From Syngnathus acus (taxonomy: Eukaryota > Chordata > Actinopteri > Syngnathiformes > Syngnathidae), in the NCBI RefSeq assembly GCF_901709675.1, contig NC_051090.1:11231342-11295341 (forward strand): 64,000 nucleotides of DNA. The letters are read 5' to 3'. Below are positions 45,101 through 57,359 of this stretch, piece by piece. Numbering within the stretch: the first letter of the stretch is position 1; every line of letters starts with the position of its first letter. The translations under genes were made by a program, and so were the position numbers. The notes under the pieces were generated by a model. The model was not told the origin of the DNA, searched no databases, and was given only the letters and a program-made list of their open reading frames with translations.

Positions 45101-48100
45101 CCGTTTGATGGCGCAGCTAAACGGAGACAAAGAACATAAAGACACGCTTGTGGAGGAAGAGTGCCGACTCAGCGCTTGCCGTTCTGGAACTGTCATGGCC
45201 GCCCTCATTTGGTGACAAGACCACGAAGACGAGCAAAGTTGATGGAAGAGAGGAGCCGCTTGTCGAACACGTCGCCGCCTTTTCATTTGCGGTGAGACGT
45301 GTTGGCAGTTTGGGGCCAACACTCGCATTCTTTCCCGCTTTTGTGCTAAAAGTGGCGCTCGTATTTTTCTCGGTATTAAAGCAGTCCGCATCTCTTTTTG
45401 AAGGCGTCTTTTCAAAATTCCTTGCAGTACATTTAGTGCCGGGTGCTTCCGCTTATGCGGCTGCATTGATCCTCCCGTTCCGAGACCAACTTTGGCTCGC
45501 ATCCTCGATTCATTTTTTTACTACTGCATTTATTATTTCGAATGATATCCCCTCATATGCATGACGTTTGACTATGCGGCGGGCAAAGGTGTTGTGTGGC
45601 TTGAGTTTGAGATCTCGTTCCTCCACTGCCAGAGGCACCTGTGATTCTCTTCAGAGCAGACAGGCACTTGAGTGCGGCGCCGTTTGCACGCAATCGTTAC
45701 GCCGTGGCACGGCAAGCTGTCGGGCCTCCCAGAAGTGTCGGGTCAGGGAGGCCCCATGAATAAGTCATCCTCCGCCGGCCGGCCACTCACTTGGCGGCCT
45801 TCTTTCTTCTATTAAATTTGCATGACCTTTATTGTTCAGAGAGCAACATTTGCTTTCAAATATTGGACATGATAGTGGCGAGGGATGGCAGATCTCCCGC
45901 ACCCTGGGACCTGGACCTGGTTAAAAAGCGTTTAACCGGTCCCTGTCTGGGCCCGCTGCTTTTTTGACATTCACTTTCATCTTCCGGGACTCATTTGACC
46001 TTGAGCAAGCAGACTGTATTGGTGAAAGGTCGCTGAGGAACTTTATCAATGATGTCGTTGGGACCTAAGTAATAATGGGTTCAGAACCAAGAGCAAGTGT
46101 CTTTTCGCACTTTGCAGAGAAACAAATGAACGGTCCTCGTCGTTCGCTTCGGTCTTTGGGCTATAGCGGAGCGCTCGCATCTGATACAGCATCGGAGATT
46201 CAATATTTATCAGGTGTGCAGTGTGCACGTGGGTGAATGGGGGGACAGTGGGTGTACAGGAAAGCCCCCCCCCCGTCCAAAAAATGCATTACGTAAAATT
46301 TGTATTTGCAACTGCAAGTGGTGTTGTTTATTCCTCCGCTCTGCGGTTGCTGGCAGTACAACGAGCCAGGAGGGACACTCTTGGAAAAGGTACACTCCGA
46401 ATCCTCCGAGTCAATCATTGCTGTCTGGCTGGAGAATTTGTGCCCCCTGGTGGAGTTGCCCTTTGAATCTGATCTCACGCTTCCTGTGACTGTGGATCAA
46501 TATTTTTTCTTCAGGCCGCATCAAGGGGCCTCACACGGGGCGCCATTCAAGCGAGCATGAGGCGTAGGCAACATTATTGCCACAATTGGGGGGAACATTT
46601 TCCTAACCAGATGCCATTTTAAGATGGGAAAAATATGTTCATTTTTCAATGCATGCATAAAAGACCGAAAAGCAAAAGGTTTGGTGCAAACCACAAAATG
46701 ACCAGCGAGTGTGATTTTCTTTTTTGCAGTCCAAAGACCTGTGAGCGTTCCAAGAGGTCACAAAACTGCCGAAACTGCCAAGCGACAAAGCAACAGTAAC
46801 CCAAACTCATGTTGCTCCCTTTTCACAAAAAGCAACCCACAAGACCGGGGAAGAAAGAAAATGATCTTGGCACTTTGCGGAAGCTGCGAATGAATCTAAA
46901 AAGTCTTTGGAATGAAATGCAAGGCAGCGTCCTGTGACTGACTCGAGCGGCCGACTAATGCGGCTTCTTCCATCTTCCATTTTGCTGAATAATTGAAGAT
47001 GGCCTTACATCAACATGCTACCTATGACTGACAGGTGGACACTCATTGAAAAGTCACCAAACACTTTGGGACCTGTAACTAAAATATTTACAAGCTTCTT
47101 AGCATACACAGAGAACGCTAGCAATTTTGAAGCTATATTGAAATGTGTCGTGTCTGGTTCCATGTGTGTGTGTGTGTGTGTGCGTGTGTGTGATGATCAT
47201 GTGCTGGCCAGAGTCCACCACACAGTTTAAGGGTCATAAACCACTTGGGTCTTTTTTTCCCTTTTGTCCAATGGTCAGTCAGTGAGCACTGCGGCATGTT
47301 CCCAAGTGGAGCGTTGCGTTGAGCCCGGGTTGCCCCGAGCCAAGTAGACGTATTTGATGTCATCTTGAGACCTTTGGAAAGAGGTGCGAGTCAGCGTTCT
47401 GGAGAATTGATCAATATTAATCACATCTGGTAGAATGCATAAGCAGGAATTAGACTTCATAAAAACTAATGGCGAGTAGCATCTGAGGTCGTCGGGTGTG
47501 CGGACGGGAGAACGACGTCACTCGCAGCACATCTGGGCTTCATGTTGTCCCTCACCCACAAAAACAAAACAAAAAAAATATTATGCTCTTATGGCAAGTG
47601 GTGCAGTCTTGCACCAGGCTGGACCCCAGATTGCAAATGCAATAACTTGTTGCGGTGGAAAGCGGTCGGTCGGACAGACCTGACGTCAGCGGGCCGCTTT
47701 AAGACGTACACAAACAATGGCGAGTGCATCATCGGCGTGTCCACAAAGAGCGGCTGAGCAAACAACACGGTGTGCGCCTAATCAGCTGCAATCAAAAGCA
47801 CAAATCGCTGAACAGGGGCGAATTGATGGCGGCCATGATGAAAGGTGTCTGTGCGAACGCAGGCGGTGAGGACGGGAAGAGAGGGAGAACAAAGATGATA
47901 AAAAGATTCTGGCCCGAGGTGTATTAGTTTGTGTGTGACAGCGCTTTGTTTGAACGTGGCCGCGGCTGGTTTTCTTCTCGACAGCATCGTCCGTGGGCCC
48001 GCCGGGCTTAAGGTGGTTGGAGCGAGCCCGACCCCCCGCAAAGCGGACGAGGCACGAAAAGCGCTGACGCTTGTTTGCTTTCTTTGATCTGTTTTGCAAA

Positions 48101-48790
48101 ATGCTGCGTTTGCCTATCGCTCAGCAAAAGCCGCCGCTCGGGTCCCGGGAATGCGCGCCACCGCGCCCGCCGTGAGAGGCTCCCATTGACCGCGCCCGTC
48201 ACACCGCAACGTTCGCTGACGCTCGGACGACTTTTCACTAACGATATCGAGCACGATGGGTCCGTTTCATCTCGACAGAAGGTCAAATCATATGTTATCT
48301 CTCTGCTCGACTTTCGGCCTCCTTTTAGTTTGTTTGCGAGTGTGTTGTGTGTGCGCACTGTAAATTTGTCCGTTTTCCGAGGCCTCATTAGTGCAAGAGA
48401 GTTAACGTTGCGTCCTGCGTTGGAGCGTGAGATTAGTCATTAATGACGAGTCTAACGAAGGGAGAAAAAAACAGCTCGACAAAGTCCAGCCATCCGGCAG
48501 CCCAGACCTGCTGACTGAGAGAAACGCAACTTGTGCGCATCTTCAATGTGCTCTCCGAGATCTTCTCCTTGTTTCTTTCATGGAGATGTTTCCAAAAAGC
48601 AAGGTGCAGCTTATTTACTGCCCTGAGTTTTTTCCACAAGGCAAAGCATGCTCCTCTCTTTTCATAAAAGGTTTCCTTGTGGCGACAGAATTAAACTTTT
48701 TCTTGAATTCTTCATTTTGTTCTTTTGTCGAAGCTGTCCTCCTGTTTCACTTGGTCGTGGTCGCTTGTTGTTTGCACTCACTTTTTCAAT
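42130..48790. other. gene-free flank downstream of mafa
   Basis: I found no exon with both a family signature and splice sites. Contents: GC/CpG-rich patches near 43140-43230, 43830-43930 (alternating GCGCGC) and 48000-48200; a GT-rich tract at about 44140-44170; and a (GT)n tract at 47164-47191. ORFs here have no recognisable domain. Confidence 0.5.
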
Positions 48791-49045
48791 TACCGTATTT
48801 TCCGCACTATTAGGCGCACTTAAAAACTTACATTTTACTCAAAGAAAACACAGTGCGCCTTATAATGCAGAGCGCCTTATATATGGATCAATTGATGAAT
48901 TTGTTGATCCATACTGGTTGTACACAGCGCTCTGCCAAAATGTTAGAGTACATTTTAGTACGACTAGTAAATTACAAGGTCGCATCGCTTCCCAGCATTA
49001 CGGCAACCGTGGTCAGGAGGCATCACTGAATAGCTGTTGTACCTG

Positions 49046-49718
49046 GGAGGCTATTTCATTTCAAAATAGGCTGTTCCGTTAATGTTTTCGAGTACGTTTA
49101 CGGATCAATATGCAACGGAATCATAAATAAGCAGCACCGATGTGTTAAATCAGTCTTTAGTCGGTTCCGATCACTTTTATGGGAGAGAGTTTGACAAACG
49201 TGATTGTTTAACGGGGCTGCCACGACACTTTACTCAGGCTCATGGGAGTTTGCGGGTGGCTAATGCTATAATGATAGCTGCTAAACGCACGAGGCTATTT
49301 CATTTCAAAATAGGCTGCTCCCTTAATGTTTCGAGTAAATTTACGGATCGATATGGAAGGGAAACATGGGTTAGCAGTACCAATGTATTAGATCGAACTT
49401 TAGTCAGTTCCGATCATTTTATAGGAGATAGTTTGAGAAACGCGATTGTTTACAGGGGGCTGCCACGATACTTTGCTGAGGCTCATGGAAGTCTGCGAGC
49501 TGAGGCTCATGGGAGTTTGCGGTTGGCTAATGCTATAATGATAGCTGCTATACGCACGAGGCTATTTCATTTCAAAATAGGCTGCTCTGTTAATGTTTCG
49601 AGTAAATTTACGGATCAATATGGAAGGGAAACATAGGTAAGCAGTACCAATGTGTTAGATCCAACTTTAGTCAGTTCCGATCATTTTATAGGAGATAGTT
49701 TGAGAAACGCGATTGTTC
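49046..49718. repeat. three-copy internal repeat, ~245-267 bp period
   Basis: Copies begin with GGCTATTTCATTTCAAAATA at 49049, 49293 and 49560. Each continues with TTAATGTTT-CGAGTA, TTTACGGATC and GATCATTTTATAGGAG-like segments. The longer second period comes from a local duplication of about 24 bp (GAGGCTCATGG...GTCTGCGAGCT). Confidence 0.85.
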
Positions 49719-50521
49719 CTCCCCCACCGTCTGTTGTCTTCCGGGTTAGAGCACGCTGGCGTCAGATTTGTTGACTGCCGCTTCTGTCCCGGACCGTGTC
49801 CGTTACTTGTTTTTCGTTTTCCCGTTTTCAGTGCACCCGTCTCTTCTTTTATTTTTCTCGTGTTGTCTTCCGTCCACCTCGCATCCCCGCAGCTCCGCTC
49901 TCACCTATCTGTTTCCTTTCCCTCGGACTACCAGCTACGTTAGCCAGCTAGCCAACAGCCAACTGGCCAAAACCACCACCGGACCCTCCTGCCTCCCGAC
50001 TCGGAGCCTGTGGCCGCCTGCTGTGGACTCGACGGCAGCTCTGGCCCGGCTCTCTGGCCCGGCTCTCTGGCCCGGCTCTCTGGCCCGGCTCTCTGGCCTT
50101 CCGTCCGGCGTCCTCGGGGGACGGGCTCCACTCCCTGCGGGCTCGCCAACCGTGGCTCTGCTGTGTGCCGCCGTGGTGCGTTGGGGCCTGCCGTTCGAGC
50201 GGGTGCAGTCGAGGTTGACCGGCATCACCACCTGGTCCACTGCTGCTTCCACATGAGGCTGGGATCCTTCGCCGTCGCCGCTACATCTGGACCGACATTT
50301 CCCCGATGGCTCACCCATCTCCTCTTTTTGGACTACCAACCCCCCGTCACCCCCACCTCCCGTACTGGCAACCTCAACAATCTCCTTCGCACTGCTGACC
50401 GATGTCCTGTTAACTATAACCTATTGTCTCTCTCTCCCCCCCCCCTTTTTTATTCCCTGTAAAGCGTCTTTGGGTTATTGAAAAGCGCTATATAAATTGA
50501 ATGAATTATTATTATTATTAC
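49719..50521 (+). mobile_element. retroelement 3' end nested in the transposon
   Basis: The segment ends in GTAAAGCGTCTTTGGGTTAT, GAAAAGCGCTATATAAATTG and an ATT microsatellite tail (ATTATTATTATTA), a 3' terminus common to vertebrate non-LTR elements. It sits inside the 48793-50712 transposon. The segment includes a 13-bp minisatellite (CTCTGGCCCGGCT, about 4.5 copies, 50039-50098). The left boundary near 49719 is approximate. Confidence 0.6.
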
Positions 50522-50714
50522 AGAAGGCTCATTGGTTATTGGCTAGTGGATGCATACCGCAACCCTAGTCAACCTCAGTTTGTTGCGGTATAGCTTCTAT
50601 TTTATGCGCCTTTTAATCCGGTGCGCCCTATATATGAAATAATTTCTAAAATATAAAATTCAATGAGGGTGCGCCTTATAATCCAGTGCGCCTTTTGGTG
50701 CGAAAAATACAGTA

Positions 50715-51480
50715 TACAAAGGGCTGCCCTGAAAATTTGCTCAAGGCTTGAACAAAGAAAAAATTGGGTGGCAAAACTGATTGACACGATTGTGGCCAAT
50801 CAAGCGGCCTGTGTTCACACCCACAACAGTGCCAATGTCCCTTTGTGAATGGCGCACGCCACGCAGCTGCAAAAGCACCAAAACACCAACACATGCCTGG
50901 GCTATTCCTGTCGGCCGGCGTCTCGGGCCCAAAGAAGGAATCCCCGCAAGCGATTGTCCTCTCGACCACAAGCCGCCGCTCGCTTCGAGCAATCCCTGAA
51001 ATGCGAGCAGAGGGAGGCTCGCCGTGGTTAATGATGTCGCCAGCTGATCCGTGTCCGCTCCGCTGGCGCTCAAATCCTCGGCTGTTCCCATGTGGGCTCC
51101 GTGATAAGTCCCATCATGCCTTTCAGCTGACCCACCTTGGCCCTGTTATTCATTTTCTCCGTCTCCGCCTCAGAAGGGATTTGGTCGGACCGGGGCCAAC
51201 TTTGGAAGGGTTAATCGCCGCCAAAGAGGGAAAAGGGAGGAGCGGCTCAGCCCGGAAAACAATTACGCAAGCGTCACAAGGAACGGGCGAGGCCACAAGC
51301 CACGCAATCCTGGGAGAAGCGCAATTTCACCCTCAGGACGGGACAGGACCGTGATACTTTGGCTGTCTCACAGGTTCTGAAGCAACTCTTCTTTCTGTAA
51401 CTCTTCTACATGCACCGGAGCTGATTGAGAATCGCAACAGGAAAATACGAGGTGGACCTGTCGTGTTCACTTGCTGATCT
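50715..51480. other. intergenic, nothing recognised
   Basis: Unique-looking sequence between the 48.8-50.7 kb transposon and the first SINE. No ORF shows a family signature. Confidence 0.45.
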
Positions 51481-51487
51481 TGCACGC

Positions 51488-51800
51488 AACTCAGTGGCCT
51501 AGTGGTAGAGTGTCCGCCCTGAGACTGGAAGGTTGTGGGTTCAAACCCCGGCCGAGTCATACCAAAGACTATAAAAATGGGACCCATTGCCTCCCTGCTT
51601 GGCACTCAGCATTAAGGGTTGGAATTGGGGGGTTAGATCACCAAATGATTCCCGAGCGCGGCACCGCTGCTGCTCACTGCTCCCCTCTCCCCCAGGGGAT
51701 GGATTAAGATCACACGGGGATGGGTTAAATGCAGAGGACAAATTTCACCACACCCAGATGTGTGTGTGACGATCATTGGGACTTTAACTTTAACTTTAAG
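51488..51800 (+). mobile_element. tRNA-derived SINE, plus orientation
   Basis: The 5' part has RNA polymerase III promoter boxes: TGGCCTAGTGGTAGAGTG (A box) and GGTTCAAACCCC (B box). A conserved body follows (GGTTAGATCACCAAATGATT, TGTGTGTGACGATCATTGGG) and a TTTAACTTTAACTTTAA tail. A second copy lies inverted at 55011-55312. The absence of tRNA folding beyond the head makes it a SINE, not a tRNA gene. Confidence 0.9.
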
Positions 51801-51858
51801 ATGATTTGCATTTTGCACATGTTGACTGGACAGTAGGAGAATTTGTTGCGTTTTGGAG

Positions 51859-51860
<2 letters not shown>

Positions 51861-51922
<62 letters not shown>
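51861..51922. repeat. (AG)n microsatellite
   Basis: An uninterrupted AG run of about 62 bp shortly after the SINE tail. Confidence 0.97.
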
Positions 51923-51927
<5 letters not shown>

Positions 51928-52507
51928 GTGTGATGTGAATAATTGATCATCAGTCAATTTCAAGAGGCTGAACATGTCTTTCCTGATGAGCGAGCTGCCA
52001 GCCGCGATTGCGTCACTGACGTGCCCCTGCCAAAAACAACCCACAGAAAAGCCCATTCTCAGGCCTCGGCTGCATCAAACCCGAACCCACGTCGGAGCAG
52101 AACACTGGCGCCAATCTGGCAGCCACTCAAAGGCGGAAAGAAGCTCAAAGCTCGGAGAAAAGTCGCAGAAGGTGGCAATCCCGCTGAGCTGCTCTCTCGG
52201 GCGGCTCGGGGGCTGAATTCCTTCATCACTTGCCCCGTGCGGGCTTTGGAACGCAAAGAAGTTCTGTTCAAGACTGATGGGCAAGGCGGGCTACCGAACG
52301 AGCCTCAGCCGTCACGCGCGGTCAAGCTAAAGCGAGTTTGCTAATGCGCAATAACGTGCACTTGGCATCATGCAGATGTCATGCGACAGCGTGTGGCCAA
52401 ACGTCGGCAAGACATAATTCGCTCATCAGGAAAGGCCTCGTTTTACAGACACACCACAACCTTGTATTCTTCTCGGCTCATTACACCAAAGACTTCTCCC
52501 CTTCTGC

Positions 52508-52556
52508 TTCGTGTGTGTGTGTGCGTGCGTGCGTGCACGTGTGTGTGCGTGTGTTT
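52508..52556. repeat. GT/GCGT simple repeat
   Basis: Alternating purine-pyrimidine GTGTGTGC/GTGC tract, imperfect. Confidence 0.8.
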
Positions 52557-53870
52557 TCATTCTCACCGCTGCCCAGGGCGACATAATACTCAAAGTATTC
52601 AATTCATCTCCTTTGTACAGTATACGTATTTCCCGGAACACAATCAAGCAATTTGATCTTTGGTAGAAAGTACCTCCATGTTGGCACCCCCACACACGTC
52701 CACACGTGATTTTGCGAGCGTGTTCTTTCAGGCGAGCAGCGCTGCTTGCTCTTGACAGTTCTTTTGAAAAATTCAAAAGTGCCTCCACCTGTCCCCTTGC
52801 GATTCTTCATGCGCTCGTTCCTCACTTCAGACAAAGGTAAAAGGACATTTTACTGAAATTCTTTTCCAGGCCATGTTGCCTTTTTTTTTTTAATGTATAT
52901 GCTGAACATCGTGAGAAGAAAATGGAATGCCAGCGGCCCCCGGGTTGCAGTTTGACCACCCCGAGAGATGCAAACATTGGAGTGCGTGTGATTTCATTGT
53001 CATGATTTATTCACGGCCTCCTTCCCTTTCTCACACGGGTGCACTTGAGCTTGCCGGCAGCGCTTGTGTCCGATTCGCCTTTGACTTCATATTGCGTGGC
53101 TGTTCCTTATCTGTTCAAAACAAATGGCATCATGAGCGTTTGCCGTTTCTTTCGAACGATAAGAGCACGTCTGCTGTTTATTTGTGGTCACGGCGCAGAG
53201 GAAGGCTACCTCCTCTGACTTGTTATTCAGCCGTGCAAAGTAAAGCCCCGAGCTGGAGACAGAAGGCCGACGGTACGTCTCAAAGACGTCCTTTGCCTCC
53301 TGGAAAATCTCGCTCTCTCCGACAGCCTCTCTGGCTAAGCCCCAAAGAAGACTTTTCTTGATCCGGCCGAAGCCGCTCGAAGGGTTTCGGCTGCGCTTGG
53401 CAGGAATTGGCCCGAATCCGCCGGCAGCCCATCCCAGAGGGGGAAGCCGCGATGCCGTCGGGATGCGTTTGACGGTGGCTCCCTCATGCTGCCGACGTTC
53501 AAAGCGCTTTTGCCGCCTTCCGCTTTTGCTCCTCGCCAACTGGACTCCAGCGTCGTTCTTGCCGCATCGTTTTCCTGTCGCCGCTGGAGTTCATCGTTCA
53601 TTTTTAGAAAGCTTCTCTTGGTGACAATTTGGAGCGTTCTCCTGACATTTTGTAACTCATCAACATTTTTTTCACTTTTTTCACTTTTCGTTCCACTGTG
53701 CTGCCGTTGGGTGAGAAGTTCAGAGCAAATGGCTTCACATTCATCATTTTGCCTTTGAATGGGTCGCGCTTGCTTGTCTGCGCTCAAATTACTTGTGGCA
53801 ATTTGGCGCTTTCAAGGAATTTTGCGCCATGAGGCTTCTTTTGGTGGTTTTCTCTTTGCACCGCTTGATG
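52557..53870. other. intergenic, nothing recognised
   Basis: Several ORFs of 100-150 codons occur on both strands, but none shows a domain or splice-supported structure. I treat them as chance. Confidence 0.45.
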
Positions 53871-53871
53871 C

Positions 53872-53879
53872 TGTGTGTG

Positions 53880-53914
<35 letters not shown>

Positions 53915-53922
53915 GTGCGTGC

Positions 53923-53981
<59 letters not shown>

Positions 53982-53989
53982 TGTGTGCA
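53872..53989. repeat. (GT)n microsatellite, ~118 bp
   Basis: A long GT run interrupted by GTTTGT and GCGTGCGT variants, ending in GCGCGTGTGTGC. A potential Z-DNA former. Confidence 0.97.
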
Positions 53990-54540
53990 AAGAGACAGAC
54001 AGGCCATTGACTGGGTCAGGATGTGGCTGGAGTTTGCAGACAGACGAGTGGGAGCTTCACTCAGCCTCATTGATAAATTGCCTTCGCTGGCCGCACAGAG
54101 AAGGAAGCCTCGCGGAAGGAAGGAGACGACGTGCATCCAAGTATCGGGACGGAAGTTGAGTCATCGATCGGGATAGTAATCAATCGGTAAACCATTGAGC
54201 GGGTGCTTCAAAAATAGAGCACCTCGTCATGCGCGGCGGCCGAGAGGCTCAGATGGGAGCTGTAGCCCACCCGGGGCGGAAAGAGGAGCCCGGCTCCGCT
54301 GTTTGCCTTTCATCACGCGTTGTTGACGTTGCCCGCAACAAAGATTAGTCCGCAAACCTAAAAATAAATCTGCCTCCATCAAATCGGCGACGACTTTGTA
54401 AGCGAATTGCGTTGAAAAAGCCAATGGAGAGCGAGGAGGAAGAGGAGGCTTCGTCCAGGCCAGCGGGAGGAAGAACGTTTCTGTCCCCTGGAGATAAGTG
54501 GCCGTCTGTCCCCTCAAATCTTCCACAAGCGCAATATGAG

Positions 54541-54636
<96 letters not shown>

Positions 54637-54646
54637 GCGCGCGCAC
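54541..54646. repeat. (AC)n microsatellite, ~106 bp
   Basis: Near-perfect AC run flanked by CGCGCG on both sides. It is the reverse complement in type of the (GT)n array about 550 bp upstream. Confidence 0.97.
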
Positions 54647-54769
54647 TTGCTCACATCTTGAGCTGCTCATGCACGTCGACAGCAACGTATTTGAGCGCAC
54701 GTAAAAGTATCCAAAGATGGAGTTTAATGCAGCGAGGATCTGCTGGAAAATCAGCCTGACTAAGCTGGC

Positions 54770-55010
54770 AATTTACATGCCTAAGCAAAGTTGTTAACCC
54801 TGAAAGGCCGGCTGGGCCGGGCCGGCCCGGGAGGGGCCGAGCGCCGCGGACTAATGGCATTTCTGCGTTAATGAAATTTCCAGAAGAGAGCGACAGAATC
54901 AGCAAAGTGAGAGCGAGGCAAGCCCGTCGCATGCGACTCCGCTTGGGCCGTGTCAAGGAAGGAGCAGGAAGGCCAAACAAGAGACAACAAAGTCGTTCAT
55001 CTTGACAACA
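54770..55010. other. possible conserved non-coding island
   Basis: Contains CGGACTAATGGCATTT, GCGTTAATGAAATTTCCAGA and a GGCCGGGCC-rich start, then unique sequence up to the inverted SINE. The texture resembles a CNE; there is no comparative evidence. Confidence 0.25.
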
Positions 55011-55312
55011 TCTTAAAGTTAAAGTCCCAATGATCGTCACACACACATCTGGGTGTGGTGAAATTTGTCCTCTGCATTTAACCCATGTGATTTTGATCCA
55101 TCCCCTGGAGGAGAGGGGTGCAGTGAGCAGCAGCGGTGCCGCGCTCGGGAATCATTTGGTGATCTAACCCCCCAATTCCAACCCTTAATGCTGAGTGCCA
55201 AGCAGGGAGGCAATGGGACCCATTTTTATAGTCTATAGTATGACCCGGCCAGGGTTTGAACCCACAACCTTCCAGTCTCAGGGCGGACACTCTACCACTA
55301 GGCCACTGAGCT
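55011..55312 (-). mobile_element. tRNA-derived SINE, minus orientation
   Basis: Reverse-complement copy of the SINE at 51488-51800 with the same body and tail. The B box reads GGTTCAAACCC-like and the A box GGCCTAGTGG on the minus strand. Small differences show independent ageing. Confidence 0.9.
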
Positions 55313-57290
55313 GGTATTAATGTGAAGCCAAGAAGAATGTGAAGGCGGCCGCAAACGCAAATCGGCAGATCTTGGAATATTTAAGATTGAGCTGCTGCCA
55401 CTCAGCTCGTAGACGTCCGTTGACTACTTTGCCCTCGAGAAGATTGTGATGAGAAGAACAAGAAGAAGAGAGGCAGTGCTGATTAGGGAGGAAATTACCT
55501 GTGAGTCTGCAGAACGGCCAAGCATCTTTTTGGATATGCGTTGCTGTTTTTTCTTTGGTGCTGAGGCAGAACTCTTCCCGAGCCCCACCTGGCACGTGCG
55601 CTCACGCACACACACGCAGCATCCGGCTCACCCCTCTCACCCTCCGAAGCGGGCGCCGTCAGCATCGGCCAATCGATGGCGCGCGCCCCGCCGAGCGTAT
55701 CTGCGCCGGGCCGAGCGAAGGCTCCCTCAGCGGGGGATTGTGGCAAATCTGATTTATGACGCCCGCCGTCTTGCTGACCGCTGACTTTTGCTCCTTCCAT
55801 CCCTTTGTCTCTCCATCTCGCCCTCGGCTCGTTTTCTTTCGGCTTTCTTTTCGACGCAATGTTGTGGCTGGACAGCCACATTGCAATCATCAGTCTTACA
55901 CGTGATGAAACATATCCAAGCATGTGATGAGTTGATTTATGTCCATGAACTGCACCGTGTTGTTTTATGGCTCAATCACAAGTCGGGTTTTGCTGGGCGG
56001 CTGCTTTCAGTGGCGGGCCAGACGTGCTCGTTAAGATAAGCCCTAAACTGCCGGAAATAAAGACCTGATTTCCCTGAAAAAGATGTAGTCAGAGGAAGGA
56101 CAAGCAGCGCCGGCCTCAAGCTCGGCCTCGAATTGTTGCAAAATTGTTCCTGATGACGAGGCGCCTTTGTAAACATTGCTTTCATAACTTTATCAATAGC
56201 CCATCTCATTGCAATGCCGTCGATGGCTGTCTTGAAGCCGGCCTCCAAGGCAAACAAAAGCTGCAACTCAGCTTTTTTTTCAATACCCGACCGTTAGCAA
56301 GCGTTGCGCGGGATGATATTTCACGAGACGTTAAGTTGACCAAGGCCACAAAATGGTTGAGGTGAGCCTGATTGCGCAATAAAGCCGATCGCCTGGTTTT
56401 GTCTACGACGATGGAAAAGTGTGCCGAGGTGTTGAGACGGAGCGGCTGTGACATCGCTCTGTGCCGCCACTCCCCGCGGGCAGGACAACCCACCAGCGAG
56501 ATTTCCCTGGCGACGGCTCGGGCCGCCGGCGGCAATTATGTCTCAATTAGCCGAGGAGTAAACAAACCGTGCCGCATGGAAAGCAGATGTAAGAAAGCAA
56601 AAGACTCCCCGGGGTCTTGTTTGAAGCATCCTACGCCTTTTCCAGGGCCGTTCATTGATTACGCACAATCACTTTGAGGTTGTTAGCCATCGATGGATCG
56701 TTATAAAAACAAATATTGGGGTGACGATGCCTTTTGCTTCCGCCATGTCTTTCTCTCGCTCTGCTTCGACAAGCTTCCAAAATGCCGACGCTGACATGCG
56801 CCGGAAAAGACGGTTTGTCCCGAACCGAGAGTGCTCCACAATTGGCAACTTCCTCCCTGCTGTTCTTTCCTCGTCCGAACCTTCCTCGCCTCCCATCTTG
56901 ATTGATTCTTCTGACCTTTCGCGTTTATACTCTCGTCTCTCGGTCCATCCACTCTCTGTGCAGTACCGCTTATCCTCACTTGGGGCATGGGTGCGCCGGA
57001 GTCCATTGCAGTCAATTTTGGGTTTTGCATTTCGGGAGGCCGAACCCCTGATTTGAGCTCCAACTGCTCCTGACCCCGAGGCAGACGTGCTAAGAGTACT
57101 CTGCCTCTCTTCTTCATATTCTTTCTCCTTCTGTGCAGTCTTTTGTCTTTTTTGCCTTGTTGACTTTTCACCTCGTTCTATTTTTTTCCGACCAACCCTC
57201 CGTCAATCTTTTCTTCTTTTATTAGTCTTTTCATCTGACTGACGGCTCACTGGCTTCCCGTTTGCCTTTACCGTAAAAGGCAAACGGGAA
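55313..57290. other. intergenic, one decayed dispersed-repeat fragment
   Basis: No gene recognised. About 56955-57110 resembles the common fish dispersed repeat seen near 9555-9660 (CAGTACCGCTTATCCTCACT, GGAGTCCATTGCAGTCAATT, then GAGGCAGACGTGCTAA). The rest is unique. Confidence 0.45.
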
Positions 57291-57350
57291 GCCGGCCCTC
57301 TCGTCTCGTCTCCTCTCGTCTCCTCTCGTCTCCTCTCGCCTCTGTGGTCG
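57250..57350. repeat. inverted repeat and 10-bp minisatellite
   Basis: GGCTTCCCGTTTGCCTTTA at about 57252-57270 is followed by its complement (AAAAGGCAAACGGGAAGCC) at about 57275-57293, making a tight hairpin with almost no loop. Next to it are about four copies of CTCCTCTCGT. Confidence 0.8.
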
Positions 57351-57359
57351 CAGTGCTTG

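Larger units (their letters stand above)
48793..50712. mobile_element. non-autonomous TA-flanked inverted-repeat transposon
   Basis: Left end CCGTATTTTCCGCACTATTA followed by GGCGCAC. The right end, read inverted, is CTGTATTTTTCGCACCAAAA then GGCGCAC; both are flanked by TA (48791-48792, 50713-50714). Subterminal GTGCGCCTTATAAT-type words recur at both ends. It contains a three-copy internal tandem repeat and a nested insertion. No transposase-like ORF was recognised, so it is called non-autonomous; the superfamily is not assigned. Confidence 0.8.

Noticed and set aside
45148-45564. 138-codon plus-strand ORF
   Set aside because: Hydrophobic and open by chance; no recognisable domain, splice support or conserved neighbour.
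49935-50339. ORFs with 'ESRAREPGQRAG' or 'LARLSGPALWPG' repeats
   Set aside because: Generated by the 13-bp minisatellite inside a nested retroelement.
51488-51560. Possible tRNA gene
   Set aside because: It has A and B boxes but belongs to a 310-bp SINE body with a second inverted copy at 55011-55312, and I do not see a full cloverleaf.
53793-54176. Signal-peptide-like ORF MRLLLVVFSLHRLMLC...
   Set aside because: The hydrophobic start is followed only by GT-repeat translation; no family match.
54345-54632. 'CVCVCV' and 'THTHTH' ORFs around 53.9 and 54.6 kb
   Set aside because: Translations of (GT)n and (AC)n microsatellites.
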